Positions 17,226 to 27,414 of a stretch of 64,000 bases of DNA are shown here, piece after piece (the first letter of the stretch is position 1; each line of letters begins with the position of its first letter). Position numbers and translations under genes: made by a program. The notes under the pieces are model-generated. The model made no database searches. It was not told the DNA's origin and worked only from the letters and a program-made list of their open reading frames with translations. The DNA lies in assembly GCA_023284085.1 (NCBI GenBank), contig JAKVHY010000027.1, positions 23,893 to 87,892 on the forward strand, written 5' to 3'. Source of the DNA: Shewanella benthica. Its GTDB lineage: Bacteria; Pseudomonadota; Gammaproteobacteria; Enterobacterales; Shewanellaceae.

Positions 17226-19856
17226 CTAGCGATCATTTCTACTTAAGGTCTTTTTCTTGGTAAAACGGGTCGGCAAGGTATTGGCAGGATCGTCTGGCCA
17301 CAAGTGCTTGGGATACCGGCCTTTCATCTCTTTCTTAACTTCAACATAGGGTCCCTGCCAGAAGCTGGCGAGATCGGCAGTCAAGGCTAAAGGTCTGCGC
17401 GCCGGAGAGAGTAGCTCCATGGTCACCGTTAACTTGCCATTCGCTAAGATAGGGCTCTGAGCCATGCCTAATGCTTCTTGCAATCTGACACTGAGCCTGG
17501 CCCTGCCTGCATCATCGTAGCTGATAGCGGCTCTGGTCCCTGTTGCCATGGGCCAATGGCAGGGAAAAAGCTTGTCGAGGCGCTGCTGTTTGTCCCACTC
17601 AAACAGATTAAGCAGCTGAGTATAACAGTCAAGGGCCCGCAGTTGTGACAAGCTTCTTACATCATTAATGTAAGGCCCTAGCCAATCTTCCAAGGTATCT
17701 AAAAGATGCGGTTCGCCGATATCTGGCCAACCGGTATCAGTGTCTAGCTCGGACGCTAGCTTAACTCTACTTTGAAGCTGTAATGTCTTAGGGTTAAAAC
17801 CAAGTAATTCCAATCCCTTACTGCGTATTTGTTCAAATATGGCTGCTTTTATCTGCTCGGGTGCAGGCTTGTTAGATGCCGTCTTACTCAAGACGATTTG
17901 ACCGATCCTCTGTCGACTCTCGGCAAAGAATCGTCCTTTAGCCTCATCCCAGCCACAATAATCTTGGCTCTTGACCAGAAAAGATAATCGCTTCTTAAAC
18001 AAATCTTCATCTATCTCGGCCGCCAAATAGACTCGGCCACTGGTGCGTCCCTCACTCTCCTGAAAATCTGCCACCACCAGCCAATCGGCCCGGGCTAAGG
18101 GATCATGTTCCGGAAGAGTGACTCCGGTGCCATTCGCCAACTGATAGCCAGATACACCTCGGCTCTTGGCTATACGATCCGGGAAAGCCAGCGCTAATAA
18201 CAGGGCGATATCACCGGAACCCACAGATGAGACCAGTCGCGACAGGTCAATATTAACCTTGAGTTTTTTCATCCAGGTACGTACCTGTTTACCGGCTTCC
18301 CCCTGGATTGATTCTCTGAGGTAGTTACTGATATCGACGCCATGTCGACCCAAGGAGCGGGACTCTAAAATCCCGGCGAGTAAACAAGCCAAGCCCACCA
18401 GATGATCATCCCCCTGGCTCTGTGAGAGCGTCTTTGCCTTGAGTAACATATGCGCCAGTCTTGGATGACAGCCCAGCTGATAGGCTTGACTACCATGGCG
18501 AGTTAGCTTTCTCTGTGCATCGACCAGCTCTAACAAGGCCAGCAACTGCCAGGCCACAGTCTCATTGGCTTTCGAAGGCTGAGTCAGCAAAGGCAGTTCA
18601 TTAAGTGCCTTCACTCCCCAACAAGCGGCATCGAGTGACATGGGAACCAGATCGCTGTGTAAAATTTCCGGCTCATCTGCCTTAATCAGTCTCCCTTGCT
18701 CCTCTTGACTCCAGAGCCGCAGACAATAACCGGCAGAAAGACGCCCCGCGCGCCCAGCACGCTGGGCCGCAGATGCTTGACTGATGCGTTTGAGTGTCAG
18801 GCGCGTCACCCCGGTTTTAGGGTTAAAGCTGGCATGGCGTTTATAACCGGAATCGACCACCATGGTGATGCCGTCAATGGTCAGACTCGACTCGGCGACA
18901 TTGGTAGACAAGACGATTTTACGCTTACCGTCAGTGGCAGGAGCGATTGCCCGGTCTTGGGCCTTAGCCGGCAGACTGCCATAGAGTGGGCAGAGAGAAA
19001 ATAAATTAAGGTCCAAACGCTTAGATAAATAATCATGTAAGCGCATTATCTCACCCTGACCGGGAAGAAAGGCGAGCAGTGAGCCAGAAGAATCGATATT
19101 GCTCGCCGCATCGGCGTCGATACTAGCGAGATGCTTATCATCGCCATTGAGCAAGTCGACGATGCATTTTCCCATGTGCTCTAACCAAATTTGGGTGCGA
19201 TTTTGGTAAGGGTTTGCCCCTTGAGTCCGCCCCTTAGATTCTGCCAGGCTTCGATAAGCTAACTCGACTGGAAAACTGCGGCCCTCACTCTGCAGTGAGC
19301 AGGCATCAGGCATCAGAGTCGATAGTGGCAAGCCTGCAAGCGTAGCTGACATGGCCAAGATCTTAAGATCTTCTCGAAATGATCCCTGGATCTCCAGCGC
19401 CAACGCCAAGCCAAGATCGGTCGTGAGGTGACGCTCATGGATCTCATCGAAAATAATCAACGCGATTCCGCTTAACTCGGGATCTTGCTGGATCATGCGA
19501 GTAAGAATACCTTCGGTGACTATTTCTAACCGGGTCGAAGCACCGCAACGAGACTCGCCCCTAACTCTATAACCGACCTCCCCACCTATCTGAGTGCCTC
19601 GCTGGCTGGCAATATAATGCGCCACACTCCTTGCCGCAACGCGCCTGGGTTCAAGCATCAAGATTTTGCCTTTCAGCTCACTCCAATCTAGCATGGCTAG
19701 TGGTAATGCCGTCGATTTACCGGCACCTGTGGGCGCTTCCAGAATAACTTGATTATTGGCACGAAAAGCCTCTCTTAAGGGTAAGAGCAGCTGGTGTATG
19801 GGTAACTGATTCAAGGGAGGTGAGGTCTCTATGGCTGATGGCGACCCAGTGTACAT
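17226..19856 (-). CDS. hrpB: ATP-dependent helicase HrpB
   Basis: An 876-residue DEAH-box helicase of superfamily 2. Walker A is APTGAGKST (41-49), motif II is DEIH (137-140), motif III SAT appears in LAMSATLAG, and motif VI is QRAGRAGRL. The C-terminal HrpB-specific region extends to ARRPLALTADLASFWQGPYVEVKKEMKGRYPKHLWPDDP-type sequence typical of the family. Its cellular role is not well defined; the fold implies RNA remodelling. It precedes mrcB by 47 bases and probably shares its transcript. Confidence 0.96.
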   Translation of the reverse strand: MYTGSPSAIETSPPLNQLPIHQLLLPLREAFRANNQVILEAPTGAGKSTALPLAMLDWSELKGKILMLEPRRVAARSVAHYIASQRGTQIGGEVGYRVRGESRCGASTRLEIVTEGILTRMIQQDPELSGIALIIFDEIHERHLTTDLGLALALEIQGSFREDLKILAMSATLAGLPLSTLMPDACSLQSEGRSFPVELAYRSLAESKGRTQGANPYQNRTQIWLEHMGKCIVDLLNGDDKHLASIDADAASNIDSSGSLLAFLPGQGEIMRLHDYLSKRLDLNLFSLCPLYGSLPAKAQDRAIAPATDGKRKIVLSTNVAESSLTIDGITMVVDSGYKRHASFNPKTGVTRLTLKRISQASAAQRAGRAGRLSAGYCLRLWSQEEQGRLIKADEPEILHSDLVPMSLDAACWGVKALNELPLLTQPSKANETVAWQLLALLELVDAQRKLTRHGSQAYQLGCHPRLAHMLLKAKTLSQSQGDDHLVGLACLLAGILESRSLGRHGVDISNYLRESIQGEAGKQVRTWMKKLKVNIDLSRLVSSVGSGDIALLLALAFPDRIAKSRGVSGYQLANGTGVTLPEHDPLARADWLVVADFQESEGRTSGRVYLAAEIDEDLFKKRLSFLVKSQDYCGWDEAKGRFFAESRQRIGQIVLSKTASNKPAPEQIKAAIFEQIRSKGLELLGFNPKTLQLQSRVKLASELDTDTGWPDIGEPHLLDTLEDWLGPYINDVRSLSQLRALDCYTQLLNLFEWDKQQRLDKLFPCHWPMATGTRAAISYDDAGRARLSVRLQEALGMAQSPILANGKLTVTMELLSPARRPLALTADLASFWQGPYVEVKKEMKGRYPKHLWPDDPANTLPTRFTKKKTLSRNDR

Positions 19857-19964
19857 GATTGCCGCGGGGATGGCATATGCCCTAGCCCGTTTCTAGCTTT
19901 GAGCTTTAAGCTTTAAACCATGGGCTATGACTCAACAAGTGAACAGTTCGATCAGATTGGCTTC

Positions 19965-22223
19965 CTACCCTCTGGAAGCTAGGGTTAACTGATCATCAGT
20001 CTCACTACCTTGCTCACCGCTCAGCTCATTCATGAGCCAATGCAAGCTTTCTCCTCGAGTCAGTGTACTGAGTTTGGCGGGCTTAGCTATGGCATAACCC
20101 TGTGCGAAATCGACGCCCAGACTTTTTAACTTGCGGCCTATCTCGGATGACTCTACAAACTCGGCAATGATGTCAAATTCCATGTCCCGACCAAGCTGGC
20201 ATATCGCGGTGACTATCGCCTGATCTGAGCTATCATCACACAAGTGTCTGACAAACTGGCCATCAATTTTTACATAATCGATATCCAGTAGCTTAAGATA
20301 GGCAAAGCTGGAAAACCCCGATCCAAAATCATCTAAAGCTAGCTTGCAGCCAAGGGGTTTAACCAGATCGATCAGCGCCGTTGCCAGATCTAACTGACTC
20401 ACAGCCGCGGTTTCTGTGATCTCGAAGCAAAGTTTAGAGACCAGCTCAGGCTCTGCCATCAGCCGAATCTCCAGCCAATTCATAAAGTCACTATCATCTA
20501 GCGAAGTCGCCGATAGGTTAATCGCTACCATAGACAAGTCATGCCAAATATCTAAATGCGTTCCTCCCCAATGCAGTAAGTTATCTATGACCCAGCGATC
20601 GACTCGAGAAGCAAGATTGTAGCGCTCGGCAGCGGGTAAGAAGACAGACGGCGATACAATAGCGCCATCTTCTGTCAGCATGCGCAGTAAAATCTCTAAA
20701 TGTAAGCCGTCATTGTCATTGAGTAGTGGCTCAATCGGCTGATAATAGAGCTCAAATTGATCTAAGGCTAAGGCTCCGACCACATCGACCGAAGCATTCA
20801 TATCCGTATAACGACGATCAACCTGAGGATCGCTTGATGAATACATACACCAGGAGTTACGTCCCCTCTCCTTCACCACCCGGCACGCGGCATCGGCTCT
20901 GGCGAGAACCTGAGATATCTCCTCATCCGCCCCGCTAAAAGCTGCCACTCCCATACTGACACTGACACTGTGTTTACGCTTATCCCACACGAAATCGTGC
21001 TGACTCAACTGCTCACAGATCCTCTCGGCGATATGGGATGCAGCCTCTTCATCGATGGCATGCATCAAGATCCCAAATTCATCACCACCTAGACGGGAAA
21101 CGACATCACCTTTACGCACCAGTTGCTTTAGGCGTATCGCCACCTGGCATAAGAGTTTATCTCCCGCTTTATGGCCACTGATGTTGTTTACCACTTGAAA
21201 CTGATCCAAATTGAGGAAAGCGGCAAAGGTTGGCATCTTAGCTTCAGGCCCCCTATCGACAGAGTAATAGGACTCGAAATAAGCTCTATTGGGTAATCCG
21301 GTCAGATGATCGAAATTTGTTTGAAAACTTAGCTCGTCGGCAAGTTGGTGACGATCGTTGACGTCCTCCGCTACCAGCAAAACTTGATCCGATTCATTCG
21401 GAAGAACACAGAAGCTAAGCTTTAACCAGTTAAACTTGCCATCGCAACATAATACCGGCAATTCACACCAAGCCAGATCTAACACGCCCCCCCTCACTAA
21501 GCCTAAGGTATCGAGTAAGATCCCGGAGTCATCACCACGTACCAGTGACACCAGAGGCTGCCATTCTTTAATCTTCAGTAACTCCTCCGCAGCATGGTTA
21601 TACAAGGTGAGCTTATTTTCTCCATTCACTTGAGCACAAGCCAGAGGCAGACGATACAAGAGCTCATGGCTGTAGTTTTCCGCCTTCTTATATTCACATG
21701 CCAAACGCGCTCTCTCTTCCCATATAGAAATAAAAGCAGCGCTTAGCTCTAGGAGCTGAATCGACTCCTGCTGCCACTCTTGCTGACCGACTGGATTTAT
21801 CGCGCCCAAAAGATATCTCTGCCCCTGAAAAGTCACCATAGGAAGCAAGAGCAGACTAGTGATATTTAACTCCTCCAATAACAATTTATCCTGCGCGGTT
21901 AATGAGGCGATATCGGTAAATATCGTAGAAGCATAGCCTTCAGGGCACCGCTTCATAAGCAGATGCTGAAATGAATTAGAGTGATTCAAGGCGTGCTCTA
22001 ACTTAGGCACATCGATGGAATATTCTCGAGACTGATGGCGAAGACGGACCTGATTAGTCACTTTGGATATACAGAATACAAAGATGCACTCGCAGCTGAT
22101 GAGCGTTGAAATCTGCTTTAAAGCATCATTGAGATGATGCTTCGACTGGACCTGTGACAGCTCGTTGAACAAGGTCACTAGCAAGGAAAAATTCTGATTC
22201 GTTGGGATGTTAGACAAGGTCAC
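19965..22223 (-). CDS. GAF/PAS-GGDEF-EAL cyclic-di-GMP protein
   Basis: A 752-residue soluble protein likely to make or break cyclic di-GMP. Residues 1-175 look like a GAF sensor, 180-295 a PAS-like region, then DHLTGLPNR and a diguanylate cyclase domain with intact GGDEF (379-383), then an EAL phosphodiesterase domain beginning at DQFELYYQPIEPL. The signature Glu is in EILLR (Glu510), followed by KIDGQF and DDFGSG, so both domains appear catalytically intact. The annotated start is GTG directly abutting AAGGAA; a TTG two codons later has better spacing and may be used. It is inserted between hrpB and thpR, which are neighbours in E. coli. Confidence 0.93.
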   Translation of the reverse strand: MTLSNIPTNQNFSLLVTLFNELSQVQSKHHLNDALKQISTLISCECIFVFCISKVTNQVRLRHQSREYSIDVPKLEHALNHSNSFQHLLMKRCPEGYASTIFTDIASLTAQDKLLLEELNITSLLLLPMVTFQGQRYLLGAINPVGQQEWQQESIQLLELSAAFISIWEERARLACEYKKAENYSHELLYRLPLACAQVNGENKLTLYNHAAEELLKIKEWQPLVSLVRGDDSGILLDTLGLVRGGVLDLAWCELPVLCCDGKFNWLKLSFCVLPNESDQVLLVAEDVNDRHQLADELSFQTNFDHLTGLPNRAYFESYYSVDRGPEAKMPTFAAFLNLDQFQVVNNISGHKAGDKLLCQVAIRLKQLVRKGDVVSRLGGDEFGILMHAIDEEAASHIAERICEQLSQHDFVWDKRKHSVSVSMGVAAFSGADEEISQVLARADAACRVVKERGRNSWCMYSSSDPQVDRRYTDMNASVDVVGALALDQFELYYQPIEPLLNDNDGLHLEILLRMLTEDGAIVSPSVFLPAAERYNLASRVDRWVIDNLLHWGGTHLDIWHDLSMVAINLSATSLDDSDFMNWLEIRLMAEPELVSKLCFEITETAAVSQLDLATALIDLVKPLGCKLALDDFGSGFSSFAYLKLLDIDYVKIDGQFVRHLCDDSSDQAIVTAICQLGRDMEFDIIAEFVESSEIGRKLKSLGVDFAQGYAIAKPAKLSTLTRGESLHWLMNELSGEQGSETDDQLTLASRG

Positions 22224-22530
22224 TTCCTTACGACAAACAGGTTCCTACATTCATCTACACGATAAATAACTGAAGACTCATCACCTACTGCAATATCTGC
22301 TAATCAGTATAGGAGCAATTCTGTCTTTTTTCTGTTTAGACTCCCTTAAAACTGAGTTATGTAGAATAATGGACAGAGGCCACTAGTATCAAAGTGCATT
22401 CAGCTAGATGTCAAAGTTGGGTCAAAATTTAAAAAATACATGTATAAATAAAAACTTAGCTTGTGCAGCTATTTTCACGCCATAATATAAAGAAGAGCTA
22501 TTTCCCTTAGCCATAGTTAAAGGAAGTAAT
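22224..22530. other. intergenic region, no gene seen
   Basis: 307 AT-rich bases between divergent genes. Promoters for both are expected here, but apart from a short TACATGTA palindrome I see no distinct element, repeat or small gene. Confidence 0.5.
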
Positions 22531-23139
22531 ATGCAGCGACTATTTTTAGGCGTCTCGCCAACAAAGCAACACGTTAACCTGCTCAGAGATATTCAGTCTC
22601 AACTGGGTACTGCAGGCCACAAAGGCTATGGCCGCCCGGTCAATCGACACAATTTTCATATGACCCTCGCCTTTCTTGGCCAAACCGATGATGCCTCTCT
22701 TGCTCAGTTAATTAAGGCTATCGATGCAATGGCTTGCACCGGTGGCTGGACAAAATTTAGCATCACCTTAGACAAGTTAACCCTATGGCGTAAACCTCAG
22801 GTGCTGTGTTTATCCGCGCCTTCCTTGACTCAGGTATCACTCAATCCTGAGTTGTACTACGCCGTGGATCATTGTCAGAAGATTATTGATTCGATACAGT
22901 CAAAATCGCAACCGACCAGTTCGACGGAGAATGGCGCCGAGCCGCTAATTAAACCCCATCTGCATTTCACTCCCCACATCACCTTGCTCAGGAAAGCCAA
23001 GTTGTTGCCCAAGCAAACTCTGATGCAGATGGGTTTCCCTTCGATCACACTGACCCCAAGTCAGATGCACTTATATCAATCAGTCAGTGGCGAACGTGGT
23101 GTCGAATACCATATTTTACATTCCTGGCCATTAGTCTGA
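22531..23139 (+). CDS. thpR: RNA 2',3'-cyclic phosphodiesterase
   Basis: A 202-residue 2H phosphoesterase of the LigT/ThpR family, which hydrolyses 2',3'-cyclic phosphates on RNA and was first known as a 2'-5' RNA ligase. The two catalytic H-x-T motifs are present: HMTLAFLG (near residue 45) and HITLLRK (near residue 150). A short insertion after TSSTENGAEPLIKP is not typical. AAAGGAAG precedes the ATG. In E. coli thpR is directly flanked by hrpB and sfsA; here both junctions carry inserted genes. Confidence 0.93.
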   Translation: MQRLFLGVSPTKQHVNLLRDIQSQLGTAGHKGYGRPVNRHNFHMTLAFLGQTDDASLAQLIKAIDAMACTGGWTKFSITLDKLTLWRKPQVLCLSAPSLTQVSLNPELYYAVDHCQKIIDSIQSKSQPTSSTENGAEPLIKPHLHFTPHITLLRKAKLLPKQTLMQMGFPSITLTPSQMHLYQSVSGERGVEYHILHSWPLV

Positions 23140-24001
23140 ACACGCTAAGCTATCCGCCTCTAAAACGTCCTAACAAAAGCTGAACTAAATTGCATTCAAA
23201 TAAAACTTAGTCGCCACTAAACGTACCGTCGCCGCACCTATGATATCTAAGAAGCCGAGAATTCTATGAGGCTTATCCGCGCTGATCCATGCCGATCCCG
23301 TTGCGCCTATGGGTAACATGGCCATAGTCGCTTCATCGATTTCGATACCATTCCGAGTAAGTATCAGATCATTCAGCGGGAGTTCAAAGCACTGTAGGCA
23401 AGGTCTATATATTGCTCCTCGGTAACTGCTCCTGCGTTACTCTCGATAATTGCTCCTGCATTATTCTACCTTCACCCGTCCATGGGCTCGTACGTCCTAT
23501 ATCCATATAGTCGTGCAATATAGACATTCACCACATATATGGAATGGTATGACAGTTGAATCGAGGTGAGGAAGCCGCCTAAATAGCAGAGGTGACAGAC
23601 TTATATGGTTAGATCAAACAGTTTATAAAAGAGATCTAGATAAAAAAATGCCTCCTGTTCAAGGAAGCAATTGAAGAATTTTGTTGCGGTGACATTTCAG
23701 TTTTAAACATTAGGCGACTCTAGAAAATCACTAGCTAACTGGCCTTAGCTAGGTCCTATTTCCGATTAGAAACTAATCACCATGTTCACGCTCTACCCTG
23801 AGCTTAAAATCAGTAGGATTAAGATTAATATCACAGTCGAAACTTAAAACAGACTGATATTATTTGAAAAGATGTGAAAATCTTTGAATTGACCAATAAT
23901 AGAGGTTCAGGAGATTCAACAGACATAAATAGATACTGTTAATGATTATCAGTTGCAGTGTAGTCCTTTTGACAACGACTCTCATTTAACCGTGGGATTT
24001 A
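23140..24001. other. 862-base gene-poor stretch
   Basis: No intact gene is visible. Part of it (23185-23436, minus strand) reads like the decayed end of a coding sequence. It also holds three imperfect GCTCCTGC-type direct repeats (about 23414-23465) and a short sequence shared with 33391-33410. The rest, from about 23600, is AT-rich with no element I can name. Confidence 0.5.
23185..23436 (-). pseudogene. possible gene remnant, family unknown
   Basis: An 83-codon open frame on the minus strand with no start codon, preceded by TAA. Its latter part reads like protein (LTRNGIEIDEATMAMLP, then PHRILGFLDIIGAATVRLV) and ends in a stop. A different frame just upstream also reads plausibly (AGAVTEEQYIDLAYSALN), so the remnant may contain a frameshift near 23370. 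I do not recognise the family. It could be chance, as no ribosome binding site or start supports expression. Confidence 0.35.
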
Positions 24002-25051
24002 TCATTGTGTATCGAAATGCGTCATGACTTGTCGAAAAAGGTTCCCTGAATCGACTGCGACTCCCTGACCGCCGCTGGAGGTCACTTTAGCGATCAACTC
24101 ATCTGTCGCATTCAAGGTATAGATATAAAAAGGGATCTCGATACCTTGGTTACGCATCTGTTCGAGTAATTTCAAGCCGGCGATGGCATCCTCTTCGCGG
24201 CCCATGTCTGAGATAATCACATCGTATTGATATAAGGAGATCAGTAGCAGGGCTTCACGGGATGAAGTGGTGCTGTATACCCCTATGTTTTCCCCCCTAA
24301 GATACTCCCGCTCACTCGAGTTATTCTCCGGATGGTCATCAATCCATAATACCCGCCCGATGGCATCGGCAGCCTCACTGTAAATAATTGTCTCTTCATC
24401 GATAACACTGTGTCCCTCATGACTCGCAGTTAAATATCGGTCGAAGGAATGAGTGGAGAGCAGAGCATATAGAACAAGAAAACTCACGGTAATAGAAAAG
24501 AAAATTATCGACACTCTAGGCCAGTCATGGGCAAGCTTGTCTAGCTTATGCCGAGTTCTCGCAAACTTAGACGTGAGGCTAGAACTATCCGCTTGTCCAT
24601 CTTCTATAAGCTTATCTACAGCATGAATATCTTGAGTAGGATTAGCCGTGATAGGAATCTGCTGGCTATTTGCCAGCTGCCTGCCAAGCTCTTGAGATAA
24701 ACGATAACCACGACCATGTACCGTTTGAATGATGGCGACCTTACATCCCGCTTGTTTGAATGTCTTTCTGGCAGCGGACACTAGCTTAGACAAGGACATA
24801 TCAGACACCACAGTATCGGGCCAGATATGTTCCAGACATATCTGTTTACTACAGTGCCCGGGATAATTTTCGATAAGGAGACAAAGTAGCAAGCAGATCC
24901 GTTCGTCGATCTGAATAGCCTGCTGCTTAATGATCAACTCCAATTGTTCGGTGTTGATACTAAACTCATCAAAATTGATATACATGAAGAGTGGCATTCC
25001 CTTGAAACTTAATGAGGCTCCCTTAATCCAGGTATCCAGCCCGGATTCCAT
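24002..25051 (-). CDS. membrane winged-helix regulator with receiver-like C-terminal domain
   Basis: A protein of about 349 residues with an unusual layout. Residues 25-118 are an OmpR/ToxR-type winged helix (LSKLVSAARKTF...QTVHGRGYRL). Residues 180-199 form one membrane helix (VSIIFFSITVSFLVLYALL). Residues 232-345 resemble a CheY-like receiver: VLWIDDHPENN (Asp238/239), DVIISDMG (Asp282), YTLN (Thr312), but the usual KP near the end is absent (SGGQGVAVDS). If the wing is cytoplasmic, the receiver-like domain is periplasmic, where no ATP-driven phosphorelay operates. The start is uncertain: the frame extends to a TTG at 25171, and 25051 is chosen for its GGAT-led ATG. Targets unknown. Confidence 0.75.
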   Translation of the reverse strand: MESGLDTWIKGASLSFKGMPLFMYINFDEFSINTEQLELIIKQQAIQIDERICLLLCLLIENYPGHCSKQICLEHIWPDTVVSDMSLSKLVSAARKTFKQAGCKVAIIQTVHGRGYRLSQELGRQLANSQQIPITANPTQDIHAVDKLIEDGQADSSSLTSKFARTRHKLDKLAHDWPRVSIIFFSITVSFLVLYALLSTHSFDRYLTASHEGHSVIDEETIIYSEAADAIGRVLWIDDHPENNSSEREYLRGENIGVYSTTSSREALLLISLYQYDVIISDMGREEDAIAGLKLLEQMRNQGIEIPFYIYTLNATDELIAKVTSSGGQGVAVDSGNLFRQVMTHFDTQ

Positions 25052-25236
25052 TTTATCCGAAACTAAGACACTTACAGAGTAGCGCTTAAGAGTAACAATA
25101 ATGCAACAAACATCATGATGGAGCAATAGCCATCGCTGTGGGATAAATCGTCTGGTTAAAATAATACTCAAAAAACGTTACAGCTAGGCTGTAAGAAGAG
25201 AGTTAAGCCTTATCTCCGCACGGAACCCTGAGTAAA

Positions 25237-25266
25237 TAAAAAGCCAGAGTCACTATAACTCTGGCT
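25237..25266 (-). terminator. intrinsic terminator of pepB
   Basis: On the minus strand AGCCAGAGT, a 7-base loop and ACTCTGGCT are followed by TTTTTAT, a standard intrinsic terminator located 29 bases past the pepB stop. Confidence 0.88.
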
Positions 25267-25295
25267 TCAGAAGCGTTACTGCATCGGGATTAAGA

Positions 25296-26573
25296 TTAGT
25301 CGTGAAGCAAGCCCGCTATGGTCAGCATACCGTGTGTGGTACCACCTGCGGCCCAAAGACCATTTGGAGAGTCGGCAAAGGCAGAAGCCAGATCCATATG
25401 CAGCCATTTCACATCCGGTGACACGAAGTGCCACAGGAAGCCTGCAGCATTGGATGCGCCGCCGGCGCCGCCACCTTTCATCGGACGACTGTTCGCCGTA
25501 TCGGCATAGGCGGATGGACACATCTCACGATGCCAAGGATCTAACGGCAGAGGCCAAACTCGCTCACCTACTTCGGCAGCTTTGGCTTGTGCCATAGCCA
25601 GTACTTCACTCGATGGAGAGAAGATAGCATTGTAATTAGTCCCGACCGCCATCACTGCCGCGCCAGTTAAGGTCGCTGCATCTATGATCAATTCGGCACC
25701 CGAGGCTGATGCCGCTTGTAAGCCATCGGCCAACACTAGGCGACCTTCGGCATCGGTATTGACCACTTCGACGGTAACACCGTTCTTATAGGTCAGAATA
25801 TCGCCAAGCTTATAGGCATGGCCACTGATAAGATTCTCGGCGCAACAAAGAAACAGCTTAACTCGCTTGTTCAAGCCTTGTTTCATCGCAAGACCGAGCG
25901 CCGCGGTCACGGTAGAAGCGCCGCCCATGTCACACTTCATTCCCAGCATGCCTTCCGAGGCCTTGATGCTGTAGCCTCCAGAATCGAATGTAATGCCTTT
26001 ACCCACTAAGGCAACAGATACTGGAGCATCTTCTCCTAGCGGGTTGTAATCGAGTTCAAGCATGGCAGGTGGACGTTCACTGCCACGACCCACAGCATGA
26101 ATACCTACCCATTTCTGCTCTAAAAGCTCTTGGCCTTCGATGATACGGTAAGTCACCTTGTTGCCGCCGATCTCAGATAACCAATGGGCCGCCAGAATAG
26201 CTAACTTCACGGGCGCCAGATTTTCAGGGGTTTCATTGATCAAATGGCGCGCGAAACCAGCACTCTCAAGGCGGTTTTGCAGTTCAATTTGAGCCGAATC
26301 ATCACCAGTCCAACGAATCTCAGGCTCAGATTTAGCCGTGGTAAAACCTAGGGAGAAGGCCCACTGAGAGTCCACATTCCACAATTCACCTTCAAGCGCT
26401 ATGGTCGATAAACCTTGGCTACGTAGTTTACGTGCCGCTTGCTGGATCTGACGCAACTCATCGTCACCTTGAAGATGGATCGTCGCCAGATCATTGCTAA
26501 AAGTAACATCAGCCTTGCCCCAATGAGCGGCCGGTGCATCTTTGGTAAGGGTAACTTTCATTAAATCTGTCAT
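25296..26573 (-). CDS. pepB: aminopeptidase B (M17 family)
   Basis: A 425-residue cytosolic leucyl-aminopeptidase-family enzyme that removes N-terminal residues from peptides. The metal and active-site blocks are clear: VALVGKGITFDSGGYSIK with the catalytic Lys, KCDMGGAS, and the signature NTDAEGRLVLADGL, plus the PepB-specific N-terminal half ending in ETPENLAPVKLA. The length equals that of E. coli PepB (about 427). A second Met at codon 5 could also serve. It stands alone with its own terminator, inserted between thpR and sfsA. Confidence 0.94.
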   Translation of the reverse strand: MTDLMKVTLTKDAPAAHWGKADVTFSNDLATIHLQGDDELRQIQQAARKLRSQGLSTIALEGELWNVDSQWAFSLGFTTAKSEPEIRWTGDDSAQIELQNRLESAGFARHLINETPENLAPVKLAILAAHWLSEIGGNKVTYRIIEGQELLEQKWVGIHAVGRGSERPPAMLELDYNPLGEDAPVSVALVGKGITFDSGGYSIKASEGMLGMKCDMGGASTVTAALGLAMKQGLNKRVKLFLCCAENLISGHAYKLGDILTYKNGVTVEVVNTDAEGRLVLADGLQAASASGAELIIDAATLTGAAVMAVGTNYNAIFSPSSEVLAMAQAKAAEVGERVWPLPLDPWHREMCPSAYADTANSRPMKGGGAGGASNAAGFLWHFVSPDVKWLHMDLASAFADSPNGLWAAGGTTHGMLTIAGLLHD

Positions 26574-26697
26574 GGGTGTTCCTTCCTGAACTATTTCTTA
26601 TTTCATTCTGCACGCAGTTTACTCCATAGAGTCAGATACCGACAGTTAAAAGCTGATAACCTTATGTCATTACTCCAATAATAGCGGATCTCAACTC

Positions 26698-27414
26698 ATG
26701 GAATTCAGTCCCTCATTCCAACAGGGAAAATTAATAAAAAGATACAAACGCTTCCTTACGGATATCGAACTCGAAGATGGCAGCCAGGTCACCATACACT
26801 GCCCTAATACCGGCTCCATGAGAAACTGTCTGTTTGAGGGTAAAAGAGTCTGGTTTTCCATCTCGGATAACCCTAAACGTAAATACTCACGAACCTGGGA
26901 GCTGGCCGAGTCGGACCAAGGTCACCTTATCGGCATCAATACCGGCAGAGCCAATCAGCTGGCAGAGGATGCCATTAGAGCTGGTGTCATCACCGAGCTG
27001 CAGGGGTATAGTTATCTTAAGCGTGAAGTAAAATACGGCAGTGAAAATAGCCGTATCGATATTCTGTTGCGGGACGAATCGACAACGAGTCCTAAGCAAG
27101 ACTGTTATATAGAGGTAAAAAGTTGCACCTTATTAGAAGAGGGCCAAGGCTACTTTCCCGACGCTGTCACTACCCGCGGACAGAAGCATCTTCGCGAGTT
27201 AATGGAGATGGTGACTTTAGGCCATAGAGGCGTGCTGCTTTTTGTGGTGCAGCACACAGGAATCGACTCGGTACAGGCGGCCGCGCATATCGATCCTGAA
27301 TATGCTCGACTCCTCACCAAGGCACATCAATCTGGCGTCGAAGTATTAGCATATTGTGCAGAAATGTCACCAAATTGCTCCTCCTTGATTAAATCCTGTC
27401 CTGTCAAACTCTAA
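26698..27414 (+). CDS. sfsA: SfsA family DNA-binding/nuclease-like protein
   Basis: A 238-residue SfsA protein, first described in E. coli as affecting maltose gene expression; its fold includes an OB-like N-terminal part (RFLTDIELEDGSQVTIHCPNTGSM) and a restriction-nuclease-like core with RIDILL and CYIEVKSCTL (D...E-x-K pattern), then FPDAVTTRGQKHLRELM. Actual biochemical role remains unclear. It sits 160 bases before dksA, as in E. coli. Confidence 0.95.
   Translation: MEFSPSFQQGKLIKRYKRFLTDIELEDGSQVTIHCPNTGSMRNCLFEGKRVWFSISDNPKRKYSRTWELAESDQGHLIGINTGRANQLAEDAIRAGVITELQGYSYLKREVKYGSENSRIDILLRDESTTSPKQDCYIEVKSCTLLEEGQGYFPDAVTTRGQKHLRELMEMVTLGHRGVLLFVVQHTGIDSVQAAAHIDPEYARLLTKAHQSGVEVLAYCAEMSPNCSSLIKSCPVKL

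Noticed and set aside
23641..23680. Hairpin-like AAAAAAATGCCTCCTGTTCAAGGAAGCA
   Set aside because: Pairing is broken by mismatches and no gene ends next to it, so I do not call a terminator.
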